Shown: positions 22,351-35,193, numbered from the stretch's first letter. The stretch: DNA of 64,000 bases from Typhlomys cinereus (GCA_023101885.1 JALPQD010000625.1:391671-455670); one strand, 5' to 3'. The notes: generated by a model from the letters alone, not told the origin. Program-made: numbers and translations.

Positions 22351-23061
22351 AAGAAAACCTGTTCAAGTGAACAATAGCTGAATCTTTCGTAAATCTAGGA
22401 AATACATGGATACCCAAGTGCAAGACACTCAACATACTTTTAAAAATATCAACCTAAAATGTTCTAAACATGACATATTATAGTTCAATTGTCAAAAGCA
22501 GTGAGAGAGAAAATCTGTATTCCCTCTCTCCTCTGGATTCTCTCTCCTCTGATTTTTTGCCTACTGAGTATCCCACATATCCATGAATTTCAGTGGCCTG
22601 TAGGCCACTTGAGTGTCTCACAGGAAGTATCTTGATAACATCTGGGATTCTCAGCATCAGGATCACAAAGAGAATAACATTGCAAACAAGCAGGATGAGG
22701 AAGAATCTTCAGTCTCCAGATGAGAATGTATTCTCAGCAATAGCATTGCTGCAGCCCCTGAACCCTGGGCAGAGGACACAGTCATTCCTTACCCAGATTG
22801 TATGTGCAAGAGTTTCAAGTCACTAAACATGGCTCATTTATTGCAGAACTATAGGATAATAAGCAACAAAGCATGATATGTGAGCAACCGGTATTGTAAG
22901 CTGCACAGGGGCAGAAATCTTCATCTGAGCTGATTCAAATATCAAGGGATCATTTCTTGCACTTCTGCCTTGGCCAGGAGGGATGCTGCAGTCCAAAGGA
23001 GGTCAGGGTAAGATGGAGGGGGTGTGGATCCAGTGCTGAGGTTGTACAAACTCAGGCTTCT
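22351..23061. other. Intergenic, no gene recognised
   Basis: No identifiable feature. Confidence 0.35.
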
Positions 23062-23165
23062 GTGAGACACAGTGGCACATTGTCAAATCTGGCACCCAAG
23101 TGGAAGAGATAGGAGTTCATAGCCATCCTGTGAAATGTTCAGTGGAACACTTTCTAATAAAGCAC
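23062..23165 (+). mobile_element. Possible B1 remnant
   Basis: ACACAGTGGCACATTGTCAA, CACCCAAGTGGAAGAGATAG and TTCATAGCCATCCTGTGAAA loosely follow B1. Low confidence because of heavy divergence. Confidence 0.35.
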
Positions 23166-23364
23166 TAAAAAAGAAAAAAGTAAAAATGAAAGAAAAATAG
23201 AAAATTGTTTAGCCCCATATGTGACGCTTTCTTAGAGAAAGATATGGATACAAAGATAACCAGAACCAAAACAAAAAATACAAATTCAGTCTTGGCCAAT
23301 ATTTATTATGAACAGTAGAGAGAATTTTTAGACCTTCAACAAATGGAAGAGGTGGATAATAAGA

Positions 23365-23740
23365 AATTATGAGGCTAGAGAGATGGCACAGTCCTTTGTC
23401 AAGATGAGAGGACCTAAGTCCCTACAAGGGGACTGCACTTGAGATTGTCATTCCAACTTGAAATGCTTGCGGTTGTGCCAGTCACCTGTAAATTCATGCA
23501 CAGAAGGAGACTGGAAATCCCTAAGAGCAGGCTGCCTAGGCAGACTGGTCCTGTCTGTGCACATTAGGCTTGATTAGAGACCATGTCTCAGACTAATATG
23601 CAAGAGCGATCAAGGATGATTCCTAGGTGCAACCTCTGACCATTGTATGTACATATGGGCACAGACACCACGGAAAAAACATGCAGCACACACACGTGAA
23701 CATGTATACACACATGCAAATGGGGAAATAAAGCTTTAAA
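23365..23740 (+). mobile_element. B4-like composite SINE
   Basis: tRNA-like head GAGGCTAGAGAGATGGCACA, an internal 7SL-like middle (CTAAGAGCAGGCTGCCTAGG, GAGACCATGTCTCAGACTAA), an AACCTCTGACCATTGTATGT end and a short ACACAC tail. Diverged rodent composite SINE. Confidence 0.6.
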
Positions 23741-26739
23741 GTGAAAATATAAGCCTATGCGTGAAAGTCACATGCCATAATCTTCACTGTTTAATGCTCT
23801 TTTTAAGTGACTGGAAAAGTTTCCATACATTGAAATTGTTCTGTAGGAAAAAGATTATTGTATGCAAATAATTCTCTGCAAATAATAGCAGAGAATTAGT
23901 TCATTTAATATAGAAATTATTCATACTTGTGCTGGAAACACATTCAAAACACATGATGTTGAGGTCATAGGCCCAAGGAATTGATTTAAACCTATTTCCT
24001 AGTTAAACTGACACAGCATTGACCTCCCTCCAAACCCTGATTTTCATACATTGAGACAAAACTACTACCAACGATCATCAGAAAATCTTCTCTTCCTAAG
24101 AAGGGCGGCAAACTCAGGATTCCTGGTTTCAGAAGATGCTGATGATAACTCAGTGCTCAGCCCTGAACAACACATCTACACCATCCCCACTAAGAGAACC
24201 CTGAAGAAGACGAGGGTGTAGAAGGAATGTGAGGACTGTAAGACAGAGATAAAGGCTGAGAAGTCTCACCTCTGTAGATGGTACAGCAATGCAATCACAC
24301 CCTCACAGCATGTGGATGTTGCACTGGGTTTGCACAGGAATGTGCTTGACAGGACTCAGGCATGGGTGGGGGAGGATATGGTAGGATTGGCTAGTTTCTC
24401 TGCTGCTGAGATTCAGGGAGAAGCTGCAGTGTGATCATTGTCTTCAGTTGTGTGTCCACTTCTGAGTCTCCACACTTCGAATGAGAATTCCATGCCAAGT
24501 ACTCTGGTCAAACTCAATGAGTCACAAGACCAAAGTCAAAGTCCTGATCTGAGCCACAGTTCAGGCTTGATAACATTGTGTGCTTTGACATGCAGTGTTT
24601 TGACTATAGATACAAAGATATTTTCTATTTGAAAACATACTGTATATTCCAACCATAACTCTTCATCATGAATGAAATTCATGTCTTTGGGCTGCAATGG
24701 GTTAGAAGATATGATTTTTAAAGGTGCTGTCTGAGTTGCTATCTTGAATCTCATGACCAGTAGTTAATAGTATTTTGAGTAGAGATTAAGACAGCATTTC
24801 CACACTTTCTTACAAGCAGGAAAGTTTCTCTTGGAATTTGTGTTATGTGATCATGCAAAGCAGCTGTCTCAGCATTGGCAATGATAACATCACAATATCC
24901 ACCCAATCTGAAAAAACTAGAGGGTGCTTTACACACTGCAACATCAAATATCAGGTTTAGTTACATTCGTAAAATTAAACAAGCATATTTATTTCAAAAG
25001 TTGCATCCAACTGATGACATCACTAAAAATTATAAAATTAAATACATAGCAATAGTGTTTCAAAAACAATTTTTGCATGATTTGATGTATCAATAATTCT
25101 TCATGTTGAATCAAGATTTTCTACAGTGGAGATAGTATCTGTGCACACTTACTATTTAGTATCTGTGTGCACATGAGCACATACATGTGTGAATCTGTTA
25201 AAGCACTTGTATGGAGGGCAGAGTGTAACTGACAACTTCTTCCTGTATTTTCTCTCCATAATTTGGGATTCAAGGTTAAAAGCCAAGACCATCTAACTTG
25301 GCAACAAAAGTGCCTTTCACCATTGAGCCTTCTATCTGACCCATGGCCAGTGGTGCTGAGTGTGAAAGGCTTACAAGCCCTGATATAAAAGGTGTAGAAG
25401 TCACCATCCTTTAAATAGGGTTAAATTGCTTCATTTTACACAAGCAAAACCCTCTCTGAAAGGAGACAGACCCTCCCAAGTCCTCAGGAAAGTTTACTAA
25501 AAAATTTACAAGACAATATCCCACAAAGTTAGTAAATCGCAGTATCTAAACAAACAAAAAAAATCTTTGGTAAGTGCAAATAAAAACCTATAGAAAAATT
25601 CACACAGCATGCATTATGTGCAAATATCAGAATTATCAAATAATTATATGAAAATTATGAATGTAATACTATACAAAAAGTATGGAAAAGAGAGAAACAC
25701 AACATACAATTGAAAACAAGGTGGGCACATGTACAATCAATAACGTGGAGGAAGACATACCACCAATATGCACAGACTGCAGTGCAGAGCAAGTTCTAGC
25801 CCTGCCTGACCCACCTAGAAAGAAATTGCCCCAACCATCAAGGAAAAAAAATCATTGATTAACAAGGTACAATGGCCAATGCAAGAGAGAAGGTATTGAG
25901 CATAGAGCCCTGTCATTGATAGAGGTGTCCACCTAGTTGTTGATAGTTCAAGTTCTTGGTGTGTCACTAGAGAATAGGAAGTACAATTGTAAGAACTAAT
26001 CCTGGAGTGGATCCTTGAGAGATTGGCTATCTGATGGGGAAGGCACAGCCCATGTAAGTCCTTAGGCAGGTGAATAAGATGGAGGGAATTCATTGAGAAA
26101 ACTGATATCTTTCTGTATACTTGGCAAGACATGGTAGTCTGAAAAGTTTGCATTGTCTCTCTTTCAGGATTGTGGACATGGTTTGACTGATTTACTCAGC
26201 CTTTGTTTGTATATGCTCTCCTACAAATACAGAAAGGAATTGTAACCAGCCAATAGTAACCCAAAATTAAATCCCTTGGTACTTAAGTGATTTTGTTAAT
26301 TTATCAGCAACTTTCAGAATAACTGCAGCAGCCAACCATGAGGCCCACCTCCAGCCCTCCAGAGCCACTGCACACCTGCTACAGAGTGAGAACATGATGT
26401 TAACTAAGCTCCACTCAGTGCTATAAATGGAGGAAAGCTCTAAAGACCAGCATGTGGACACGGGACCCACTTCTACATGTGTGTGGCTGGAAGGGAGACA
26501 AACATTGCAACTTTCCTTTACAGACACTGGACTGCGCACATGTCCATGGCGAGGTCACCACTGCTGTGCTGGGCTGAGGGCAGTGCACATCCTGTCCTCA
26601 GACACAACAGACTTACACAGCCACCTCCTCTCTAGTGCTGCAGGCATCTTCCTACCTCAGAGAATTTGTATCAATGTCTCATCTCACAGGCCTCCCACTC
26701 TCCCCTTTGCTCTTTACACTTTGCTTCACCCACTAGGCA
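23741..26739. other. Long intergenic stretch upstream of the IGKV2-like gene
   Basis: About 3 kb with no V exon, RNA gene or recent retroelement. 25205-25345 may be an old minus-strand B3 remnant. The rest is unassigned. Confidence 0.4.
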
Positions 26740-26790
26740 ATTTGCATGTGTCTCCCTAGGGAGCCCCTACCCTTCAACTGTGAGATAAAA
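26740..26790 (+). promoter_or_regulatory. Octamer and TATA-like promoter of the IGKV2-like gene
   Basis: ATTTGCAT at 26740-26747, 99 bases before the leader ATG, and GATAAAA at 26784-26790 between octamer and leader. Distances match active V-kappa promoters. Confidence 0.9.
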
Positions 26791-26845
26791 GCTCAGTTCT
26801 TATCCTTCTTCCACTGGACTGGACTCTTCAGTTCACCATCTCACA

Positions 26846-27546
26846 ATGAAGTTCCCTGCTCAGCTCCTTGGGCTACTAATGCTCTGTGTCTGTGGTAAGG
26901 ACAGAGGGCTTCTAGGAGTAGGACAGGCACAAGTGGGTGAGCTCTGGAGCCTGCTGGTTGCTATGTTCATTCTATGCACATGTGACATATGATTGGTATT
27001 TTCTGCAATAACAGACACCTGAGCTCTGAGGGGGACTGTCACATACAAACAAGGTGATGTATTGGGGGAGGTTTAGATAGCCTGCTATAGTTTACAATTC
27101 ATGGATTATTCTTAATTGGATATCTTGTGTCTTTGAATCAAAGTTACCATAGTAATTTTTTACAAAATGTTAACCAAAATGTGAGTAGTTTATTCTCTGC
27201 ATGTGACTATGTCCTTGTCTCTCATTGTTTAAGGATCATCTGGAGATATAGTCATGACCCAGACCCCACTGTCTCTGTCTGTTGCTTCTGGAGAGGTGGC
27301 CTCCATCTCCTGCAAGTCCAGTGAGAGCCTGGTGCACAGTGATGGAAACACCTACTTGTGGTGGCTCGTGCACAAGCCCGGGAAGTCCCCACAGCTCCTG
27401 ATTTATAAGGTTTCCAACAGGGATTCTGGGGTTCCTGACAGGTTCATTGGCAGTGGGTCAGGGACAGATTTCACACTCCAAATCAGCAGGGTGGAAGCTG
27501 AAGATGCTGGAGTTTATTACTGTTTGCAAAGTACAAAAGCTCCTCA
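26846..27546 (+). CDS. IGKV: Immunoglobulin kappa variable segment, IGKV2-like, apparently functional
   Basis: Leader exon 26846-26894 encodes [16 protein letters not shown], with donor TGTG|GTAAGG. V exon 27234-27546 follows GTTTAAG and continues [21 protein letters not shown]. It has ASISC (Cys23), the long CDR1 [13 protein letters not shown]2 [17 protein letters not shown], then [35 protein letters not shown] (Cys104, split here: SGTDFTLQ and [14 protein letters not shown]) and germline CDR3 LQSTKAPH. The LVHSDGNTY loop and [14 protein letters not shown] are hallmarks of subgroup 2. No stop or frameshift. Odd point: FR2 has WLVHKPG instead of WYLQKPG, so the Tyr and Gln at the VL-VH interface are replaced. 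The 3' flank is duplicated near 60.8 and 61.3 kb. Probably functional, with a small doubt over FR2 folding or pairing. Confidence 0.92.
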
Positions 27547-27574
27547 CACAGTGGTACAGCCCCTTACAAAAACC
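27547..27574 (+). promoter_or_regulatory. 12-RSS of the IGKV2-like gene
   Basis: Perfect heptamer CACAGTG (27547-27553), 12-base spacer, perfect nonamer ACAAAAACC (27566-27574). The best RSS in the window. Confidence 0.97.
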
Positions 27575-27646
27575 TTCCCACTTGAATGGTGTCTTAATGG
27601 TTAGTTCCCTCGGGTGCATCATTAAAACATTTCTCTGACCCTGAAC

Positions 27647-27803
27647 GTGAGGAGGAGCAACAGAGCAGCAAGGCACAGCTGAGTTCTCTGTCCCATGGGC
27701 AAACCAGGCAAAGACCATTCATGATGCCACCAGGCACAAACTACACAGCACAGCGTGTGCATCCAAAATGTAAAAATGATCTAAGCTTATTCTGAGTACA
27801 TAG
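27647..27803 (+). repeat. V-kappa 3' flank block, reference copy of a three-copy repeat
   Basis: Starts about 70 bases after the RSS nonamer. Contains AGCAAGGCACAGCTGAGTTC, TGTCCCATGGGCAAACCAGG and CAAAGACCATTCATGATGCC. An inverted copy lies at 60735-60890 and a partial direct copy at 61234-61325. Confidence 0.8.
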
Positions 27804-28039
27804 GTGCAGGTGACATCAAATAGATCACTAGAAGGCTCAGCAACCTGTGTTCTGAAAACTATTACTCTTAAGAAGAACAGTACACTAGAGATTTCTACAA
27901 CTTCTTAAGGGTTTTAAATTATCTTCTTTCAATGATTAATAAAAATAAAGCAAAAATAATGATGACTTCATTTGGAATATTTACTATCCAGAAGATCTTG
28001 TCATGTTGGTACTGATTAGTTTAAAGAGAAACACTTTGG

Positions 28040-28260
28040 AGTTGCTGTTGGGAATGCCTGGGGCCATCACACTGGGAACCAGTCTGGAGATGCTCAAGAA
28101 GCTAACAATGGAATTATCCTATTGAATACTCCTGGGTATTCAATGAATCCATGTGAGTAGACCACAGGAATACTGCACACCCAAGAGTTTACTGCTGCAC
28201 TTACTGCAACAGTTGAGAATTGAAGCCAACCCTGTGGCTAGTGACTAGATAAAACAGAAA
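28040..28260 (+). mobile_element. Ancient L1 ORF2 3' fragment
   Basis: ATTCAATGAATCCATGTGAG, then GCTGCACTTACTGCAACAGT and GAATTGAAGCCAACCCTGTG track the ORF2 C-terminal order (…[13 protein letters not shown]…) with heavy decay. Much older than the other L1s. Confidence 0.5.
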
Positions 28261-28264
28261 ACAC

Positions 28265-29223
28265 CACAATTCTGATCGTCTCCTCAGGGTTTCATGGCTA
28301 CAACTCACATGCAGCTGAAGATGCTTTGTTTCTCCTCTGCGGACCTGAAGAATCTCCTGCCCATGTCATGCGCATCACTGCTATGGTTGCTTCCTTTGGA
28401 TCTTTGTGGCAGAGGAGGCTGTATGCTAATTACTTCCTGGAGGCAAACATAAGGCCTGCAGCAGCTATATGCATGGCTGTTGATAAAGTCATAGAAATAC
28501 AGCTTAAGGGCACAAGGGGTTTAATTTTCTATGATTCCTGGTTACACTTGCTTGTCCAGCTTGGTAAGAGGATCCACAGCAACACCAAGGACCAAGAAAA
28601 CTGACTACATCACATCCATGTAACAGCCGAGAGAGGGACGATCCTTAGCAGAGGAGCTAAGTATCCAGAAGGACGTATCGTTCCTCAACCAGCTCTCTGC
28701 ATTTCATTCCTCTGTCCACAGTATAGTCCTACTCTCCATGGGCTATGTCTGCCCATGTTTCAACTAGATAAAATCCTACAGGTTCACTCTGCACTTAACT
28801 CAACTAGTAGTTTTCTAAAAGTGCCTAGAGCCCCATACCTCACCCAAAAAGTTGACATCTGTATCTAACTATGACAAACCCCTATGTACACTGAGGTTTC
28901 CTTGAAACTAAGGAAGCCCAAAACACCAAAGGCAGTCTTCAAAGGAACAGAAAGTCAGTTTTGCTTTGGGGCAATGAGAACTGCACTGTGAAATGCATTG
29001 TTGTTTGTAAAACACAAAGCTACTGTGAGGTCAAAGCATTCTTTAATGGACATGCATGTGCCCTACATAGAACTTCAAAAAATTGGCAGGTAAGGTTTCC
29101 AAATAGCTGAGGAGGATACAGTGGAGCTAGTTTGCGACATATTTACTGACCCAGACTCCCATGGAAGGAGAACCAAATACAGGTAACTTATATTGTATGG
29201 GAGAAGTATGAAAGGAAAAATAT
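28265..29223. other. Intergenic; one unassigned open frame
   Basis: A 92-codon open frame lies at 28326-28604 (+). I recognise no family, signal or neighbour supporting it, and it may be chance. No other feature seen. Confidence 0.3.
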
Positions 29224-29236
29224 TAAAAATGAATTC

Positions 29237-29275
29237 GTTTTTTAAAATTTTTTATTATTATTATTTACTCAATGA

Positions 29276-29313
<38 letters not shown>

Positions 29314-29539
29314 TGTGTGTTTAGAACCAGGGACAAATTCAGGAACCACCATGGACACCTCCACCTCCTCCTTGTTCACTCTGCCCTGGGATTCACAGGC
29401 TCCACCCTACCAGGACCAGAAACCCAGGCCGCCCCGGCTTCTGCCCGGCGTCTGTAGGTGGGGTCTGAGATCCAAACTCTGCACAGGACCTTCTGCCTGC
29501 AAGGCAGAGGCTTAACCCCTGAGCCACCTCTCCAGCCCC
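29237..29539 (-). mobile_element. tRNA-derived SINE (DIP-like), copy 3
   Basis: Minus orientation; (TG)n at 29277-29321 is its own CA-rich 3' section. Perfect target-site duplication TAAAAATGAATTC at 29224-29236 and 29540-29552. There is a short insertion (CTGCAC) just before the B-box region. Confidence 0.92.
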
Positions 29540-29590
29540 TAAAAATGAATTCTTAAGCCTGAGAAACTGCTGGCAAGAAATACAAATGCT

Positions 29591-29882
29591 GCCCTTCCCC
29601 CAATCTGCCACCCAGGACTCGTGCGCCCACCCCCAGAACATTAGGCGACCCAAGGGACCCAGCTCCATCCCACCATCCAGCCGGAGCTCCGCAGGGCACG
29701 TGGGAGGAGGATACCCCCTCTTTGCCTGGGCCCACCCCAGCTCCCCCAGATTAAATAGCGCCCCACCGACGCCCCATCCTCCCTTCCCCCACTCCGCCGC
29801 CTGGGTGGCACGCAGTCCAGCCGGGCCTCACCTCGACCTAAGTATGCTCCGTCCATGCCCAACCCCAGAACCCCAGGCCAAA
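29591..29882 (+). repeat. L1-B 5' UTR: two monomer units
   Basis: The first unit (29591) has an internal deletion and lacks the splice-donor part. The second begins about 29781. TTAAATAGC at 29751-29759 sits 30 bases before the second unit. The donor motif in the second unit is mutated to CCTAAGTATG. Confidence 0.85.
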
Positions 29883-29943
29883 TAATTCAGTTTAGTGAAA
29901 AATGCACAGAAATTGAAAGAAGATCTTAAGAGTTAAAACGACA

Positions 29944-31002
29944 ATGCCAAAGTCAAAGTGCAAATCCATGAGAAACAACACTCAAGTAAACAAATCTCCA
30001 ACTGAAGGAATTAATCCCATAATGTTAGACTCCAACCAGAAAAACATCATGGAAAATGGCCATGAAAGCCTGACCCAGGATAACGACTTTCAAAATATGA
30101 TCATTACCATGTTAAATACTATGAAAGAAGAAATCCAGGAGGAATTCAATAATCGAATAAATTGCTTTGAAGAGGAACAGAACAGACACTTGGAGGAGTT
30201 GAGAAAAACAGTGCAAGAAACAAAAACTGGCATAGAGCAGTTAAAACAGACTCAAGCAGAGTTTAAAACTGAGCTACAAGACAAGTTATCTTCAACCCAG
30301 AACTCAACAGTCTTATCAGCAGAACTAAGAGGCAGAAAACAGAATTTCAGACCTTGAAGATAAAGTGGGAGTATTAACCAGCTCAATGGAAGAGGTTGTT
30401 AAAGCCAAAACGATACTTGAGAGAAATATTCAGGAAATATGGAACACCCTGAAGAAGCCTAACATGCGTATTCATGGAATACCAGAGCAAGAATCTCAAA
30501 CTACCACCCCTGAGGAAATTTTTCAAACGATCATCAAGGAAAACTTACCTCGTCTAAAAAAAGAGAGGCCCATCCATATACAAGAGGCATTCCGCACCCC
30601 AAACAGATACGACCAAAACAGAAGCTCGCAATGGCAAATAATAGTTAAAACATTCCACACTCAAGATAAAGAACTGGTGCTGAGAGCTTTAAGGGGAAAA
30701 AACAAGTCACTTTTAAAGGTAAACCTATTAAAATAACAAATGACTTCTCAGCTGAAACAGTAAAAGCAAGAAAGGCTTAGAGAGACATACTTCAAGTATT
30801 GAATGAGGAAAAATGTCAACCCAGGCTGATTTATCCTGCAAAACTATCTATCATGATCGAGGGAGAAAGAAAAATTTTCCAGCACAAAGACAACTTTAAG
30901 GGATACATGTCCACCAAACCAGGCCTTCAAAAAATGCTACAAATGATACTCAAGCGTGAAGAAAAAAACAGGCATATCAAGGAGAACAGAAGGCAAGTAT
31001 AA
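29944..31002 (+). pseudogene. L1-B ORF1, disrupted
   Basis: Starts MPKSKCKSMRNN, since the upstream ATG of the sister copies is ACG here. The coiled coil and RRM-like segments (MRIHGIPEQE, IHIQEAFRTPNRYDQNRSS) are present and it ends ENRRQV. Lesions: a small deletion near 30310-30335 shifts the frame, a further shift lies near 30690, and TAG at about 30778 replaces a conserved Trp codon. Confidence 0.9.
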
Positions 31003-31052
31003 CACCATTAACAGCGAAGCAATATACTTATAAAAACTACTAAACATAATAA

Positions 31053-34000
31053 ATGTCTGGAATTAAAAATAGTTTCTCCATTATAACACAAAATGTTAAT
31101 GGAATTAACTCACTGATCAAGAGACACAGATTACAAATTTGGATTAAAAATCATAATCCATCAATCTGCTGCCAGCAGGAAACCCATCTCACCAAAAAAG
31201 ATAGGCATGCCCTAAAAATAAAAGGCTGGTCAACAATTCTACAAGCAAATGGAAGCAGAAAACAGGCAGGGGTAGCCATTATGCTATCAGACAAAGTGGA
31301 CTTCAAACCAAAGAAAATTACAAGAGACACGAATGGATACAACATTTTAGTCACAGGTACAATTCACCAGGAAGACTTCACAATACTGAACATATATGCA
31401 TCCAATACGGGCCCCTCCACATTCATTAAGAAAACCCTACAGCATCTGAAGCAAGAAATCAACCCCCAAACACTAATTCTTGGGGACTTCAACACCGCCC
31501 TCTCAACATGGGATAGATCAACAGGTCACAAGCTTAACAGAGACACTTTGGAACTTAATCAAACCCTCAAAGAAATGGACCTTACAGGTCTCTATTGAAC
31601 TTTTCATCCACGCACCAAAGAATACACATTTTTGTCAGCAGCACATGGAACTTTCTCCAAAATAGATCACATATTGGGCCACAAAACGAATCTACACATA
31701 TACAAGAAAGTTGAATTTCTAACCTGTGCCCTATCAGACCACCACGGCCTAAAGCTGGACATCCACAACAACACAACAAACAAGAGAAAATACACTAACT
31801 CCTGGCAACTTAACAATATGATGCTGAATGAGAACTGGATTCAGGAAGAAATTAAAAAGGAAATTCAAGATTTCCTGAAAGTGAATGATAATGAAAATAC
31901 AACTTACCAAAATCTCTGGGACACAATGAAAGCTGTTCTAAGAGGTAAGTTCATAGCTCTTAATGCTTTCATCAAAAAATGGAAACATCAGAAATAAACA
32001 ACTTAACAATGCAGCTTAAAGCTTTAGGGAAACTAGAGCAATCTGATCCCAAAAGTAGTAGAAGAGAGGAGATTAGCAAAATAAGGGGAGAAATATCTGA
32101 AATCGAGATTAAGAAAATGATAGAAAAAATCAACCAGTCATAAAAGCTGGTTCTTTGAAAAAATCAATAAGATTGATACACCCTTAGCTAAATTAACCAA
32201 AAGCAGGAGAGAGAAAACCCAAATTAACAAAATTAGAAATGAACATAGAGTTACTGATACCCAAGAAATCCAGAGAATTATTACATCATATTTCAAAAAC
32301 TTATACTCTGTGAAGTTTGACAACACAAAAGAGATGGATGAATTCCTAAGTAAACACAACTTACCTAAATTGAATCAGGAGGTTGTGAATTATTTAAATA
32401 GTCCTATAACATATAAGGAAATTGAGGAAGTAATCTCGAATCTTCCCACCAAAAAATGTCCTGGACCAGATGGATTCAGCACAGAATTCTAGAAGACATT
32501 TAAGGAGCTAATAACACCAATACTCCTTAAACTGTTCCACCAAATAGCAAAGGAAGGAACACTACCAAATTCCTTCTATGAAGCCAATATCGTTTTAATC
32601 CCAAAACCTAATGAAGATTCACTTAAAAAAGAAAACTAAGGGCGAGCTCTCTGATGAACACAAACGCAAAGGTTCTCAACAAAGTCTTAGCAAATCAGAT
32701 TCAAAAACATATCAAAGGGCTGGAGAAGTGGCTCAGGGGTTAAGCCTCCGCCTTGCAGGCAGAAGGGCCTGAGTTCGGATCCCAGATCCCACGTATAAAC
32801 ACCAGACGGATGCGGGGGCGACCTGCGCTTCTGGTCCTGGTAGGGCGGAGCCTGTGAATCCCGGGGCAGAAGGAGATGGAGGCGTCCATGGTGGTTCCCG
32901 AATACGTCCATGGTTCTACACACACAGACACACACACACACACACACACACACAGGCGCGCACACATACACAACGCACATGCCCACAGTTGAATAAATAA
33001 TAATAATAAAAAAAACATTAAAAAAAAAAAACATCAAAAAGATCATTCACGGGAACCAAGTAGGCTTCATCCCCGGCACACAAGGTTGGTTCAACATATG
33101 CAAATCAATAAATGTAATTCATCATGTAAAGCAGTCCAAAGTCCAAGACCACATGATACTCTCGATAGATGCAGAAAAAGCCTTTGACAAAATCCAACAG
33201 CCTTTTATGATCAAAACGCTAGAGACTGTAGGAATGAAAGGAACCTTTATCAATATAATAAAAGCTGTATACAACAAGCCCACAGCAAGGATTATGCTCA
33301 ATGGGGAACAATTGGAAGCATTCCCACTTCGATCAAGAACTAGACAAGGCTGTCCACTCTCACCACTTCTATTCAATATTGTACTTGAAGTCTTAGCTGA
33401 AGCCATAAGACAAGAAAGGGACATAAGAGGGATTCAAATCTGCAAGGAAGAAGTCAAGCTATCCCTATTTGCAGATGACATGATCTTATACCTGAGTGAT
33501 CCCATAAACTCCACCAGGAAGCTTCTGGAACTAATTGAGAAGTTCATCAGGGTGGCAGGATAGAAAATAAATGTGCAAAAATCAGAACCCTTCCTATATG
33601 CCCAGAATGAAAGAAGTGAAAAAGCCTTGAGAGAAACAATCCCATTTACTATAGCCCCTAAAAAAATGAAATATCTTGGTATAACCCTAACCAAGGAGGT
33701 AAAAGACCTTTACAATGAAAACTTTAAAACCCTAAAGAAAGAAATAGCAGAAGACACCAGAAGGTGGAAAGACCTCCCATGTTCCTGGATTGGTAGAATC
33801 AACATTGTAAAAATGACCATCCTACCAAAGGCAATATACAAATTCAATGCTATACCAATTAAAATCCCAAAGCAATTCTTTAAAGAAGTTGAACAAATAA
33901 TCTCAAAATTCATAGGGAGGCACAAAAGACCCAGGATAGGAAACACAATCCTGAGTAACAAAAACACTGCTGGAGGTATTACCATACCAAACCTTAGTTT

Positions 34001-35193
34001 ATACTACAAATCTATAGTTATAAAAACTGCCTGGTACTGGCTCCAAAATAGACACACAGATCAATGGATAAGGGTTGAAGACCCAGATAGAAGCCCAAAA
34101 AATACAGCCATTTGGTCTTTGACAAAGGGGCCCAAAGAATCCAATGGAAAAAGAACAGCATCTTCAACAAATGGTGCTGGCAAAACTGGATCTCCACATG
34201 CAGAAGATTAAAGCTGGAACCATACTTGTCACCATGTACAAGACTTAATTTCAAATGGATCAAGAACCTTGATTTAAGGCCAGAGACTTTAAAAACCATA
34301 GTTGAAAGGATAGGGAACACCCTCGAGCTGACTGGGCTAGGCCAACACTTCCTAAACAGACATCCAATGGCACAGTCACTGCTACCAACTCTCAACAGTT
34401 GGGATCTTATGAAATTAAAGAGCTTCTGTTCAGATAAAGAGATTGTACCACGAGCTCAAAACAACCTACAGAATGGGAGAAAATCTTCACTAACTACATA
34501 TCTGACAGAGCTCTAGTGTCCAGAGTGTACAAAGAACTTAGAAAACTAAACTCCAAGGAAAACACTGGCCCAATTAAAAAATGGGCCCTGGAACTTCAAA
34601 GAAACTTAACCAGGGATGAAATTAAAATGTCTAACAAATATCTTAAAAAATGCTCCAGATCCTTCGCCATCAGGGAAATGCAAATCAAAACTTCCCTGAG
34701 ATATCATCTCACCCCGGTCAGGATGGCAAAAATCCACAATACAAACAACAACAAATGCTGGAGAGGATGTGGAGAGAGGGGAACTCTCCTACATTGTTGG
34801 TGGGAATGCAGGCTCATACAGCCACTCTGGCAAGCCGTCTGGAGATTCTTAAAGAAATTAAAGATTGAAATGCCATATGACCCTGTTATCCCACTTTTGG
34901 GAATAACACCCCATGCAGCAGAGGTTTGCCTCGATAGCACAAGCTCGACCATGTTCATAGCAGCACTGTTTACAATAGCAAAGTCATGGAATCAACCTAA
35001 ATGTCCAACAGTTGACGAGTGGATAAGGAAACCGTGGTACATCTATACAATGGAGTACTACTCAGCCATCAAAAATGATGAATTACTGGAATTTGCCGGG
35101 AAATGGATGTCATTAGAAACAATTATATTAAGTGAAGTATCCCAAACCCAGAAAATTAAGCGCCATATGTACTCCCTAATAGGTGGCTCCTAG
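31053..35193 (+). pseudogene. L1-B ORF2, disrupted by stops and a SINE
   Basis: Opens MSGIKNSFSII. Endonuclease motifs QQETHLTKKD, GDFNTALST and [10 protein letters not shown] motif [12 protein letters not shown] (about 33470), C-terminal [18 protein letters not shown], ending SLIGGS. Lesions: TGA at about 31596 (from a conserved CGA, a CpG change), TAG at about 32490, TAA at about 32637, TAG at about 33562, several indels, and the SINE at 32717-33025. Confidence 0.93.
32717..33025 (+). mobile_element. tRNA-derived SINE (DIP-like), copy 4, inside L1-B ORF2
   Basis: Plus orientation: GGGCTGGAGAAGTGGCTCAG head with A box, B box GAGTTCGGATCC, (CA)n at about 32918-32954 and an AATAATAATAATAAAA tail. 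Target-site duplication: AAAAACATATCAAA before it and AAAAACATCAAA after it (two bases lost). Younger than L1-B. Confidence 0.92.

Noticed and set aside
28326..28604. 92-codon open frame (+) between the IGKV2-like gene and L1-B
   Set aside because: No recognisable domain, signal, splice context or neighbour. Its length is compatible with chance in this composition.
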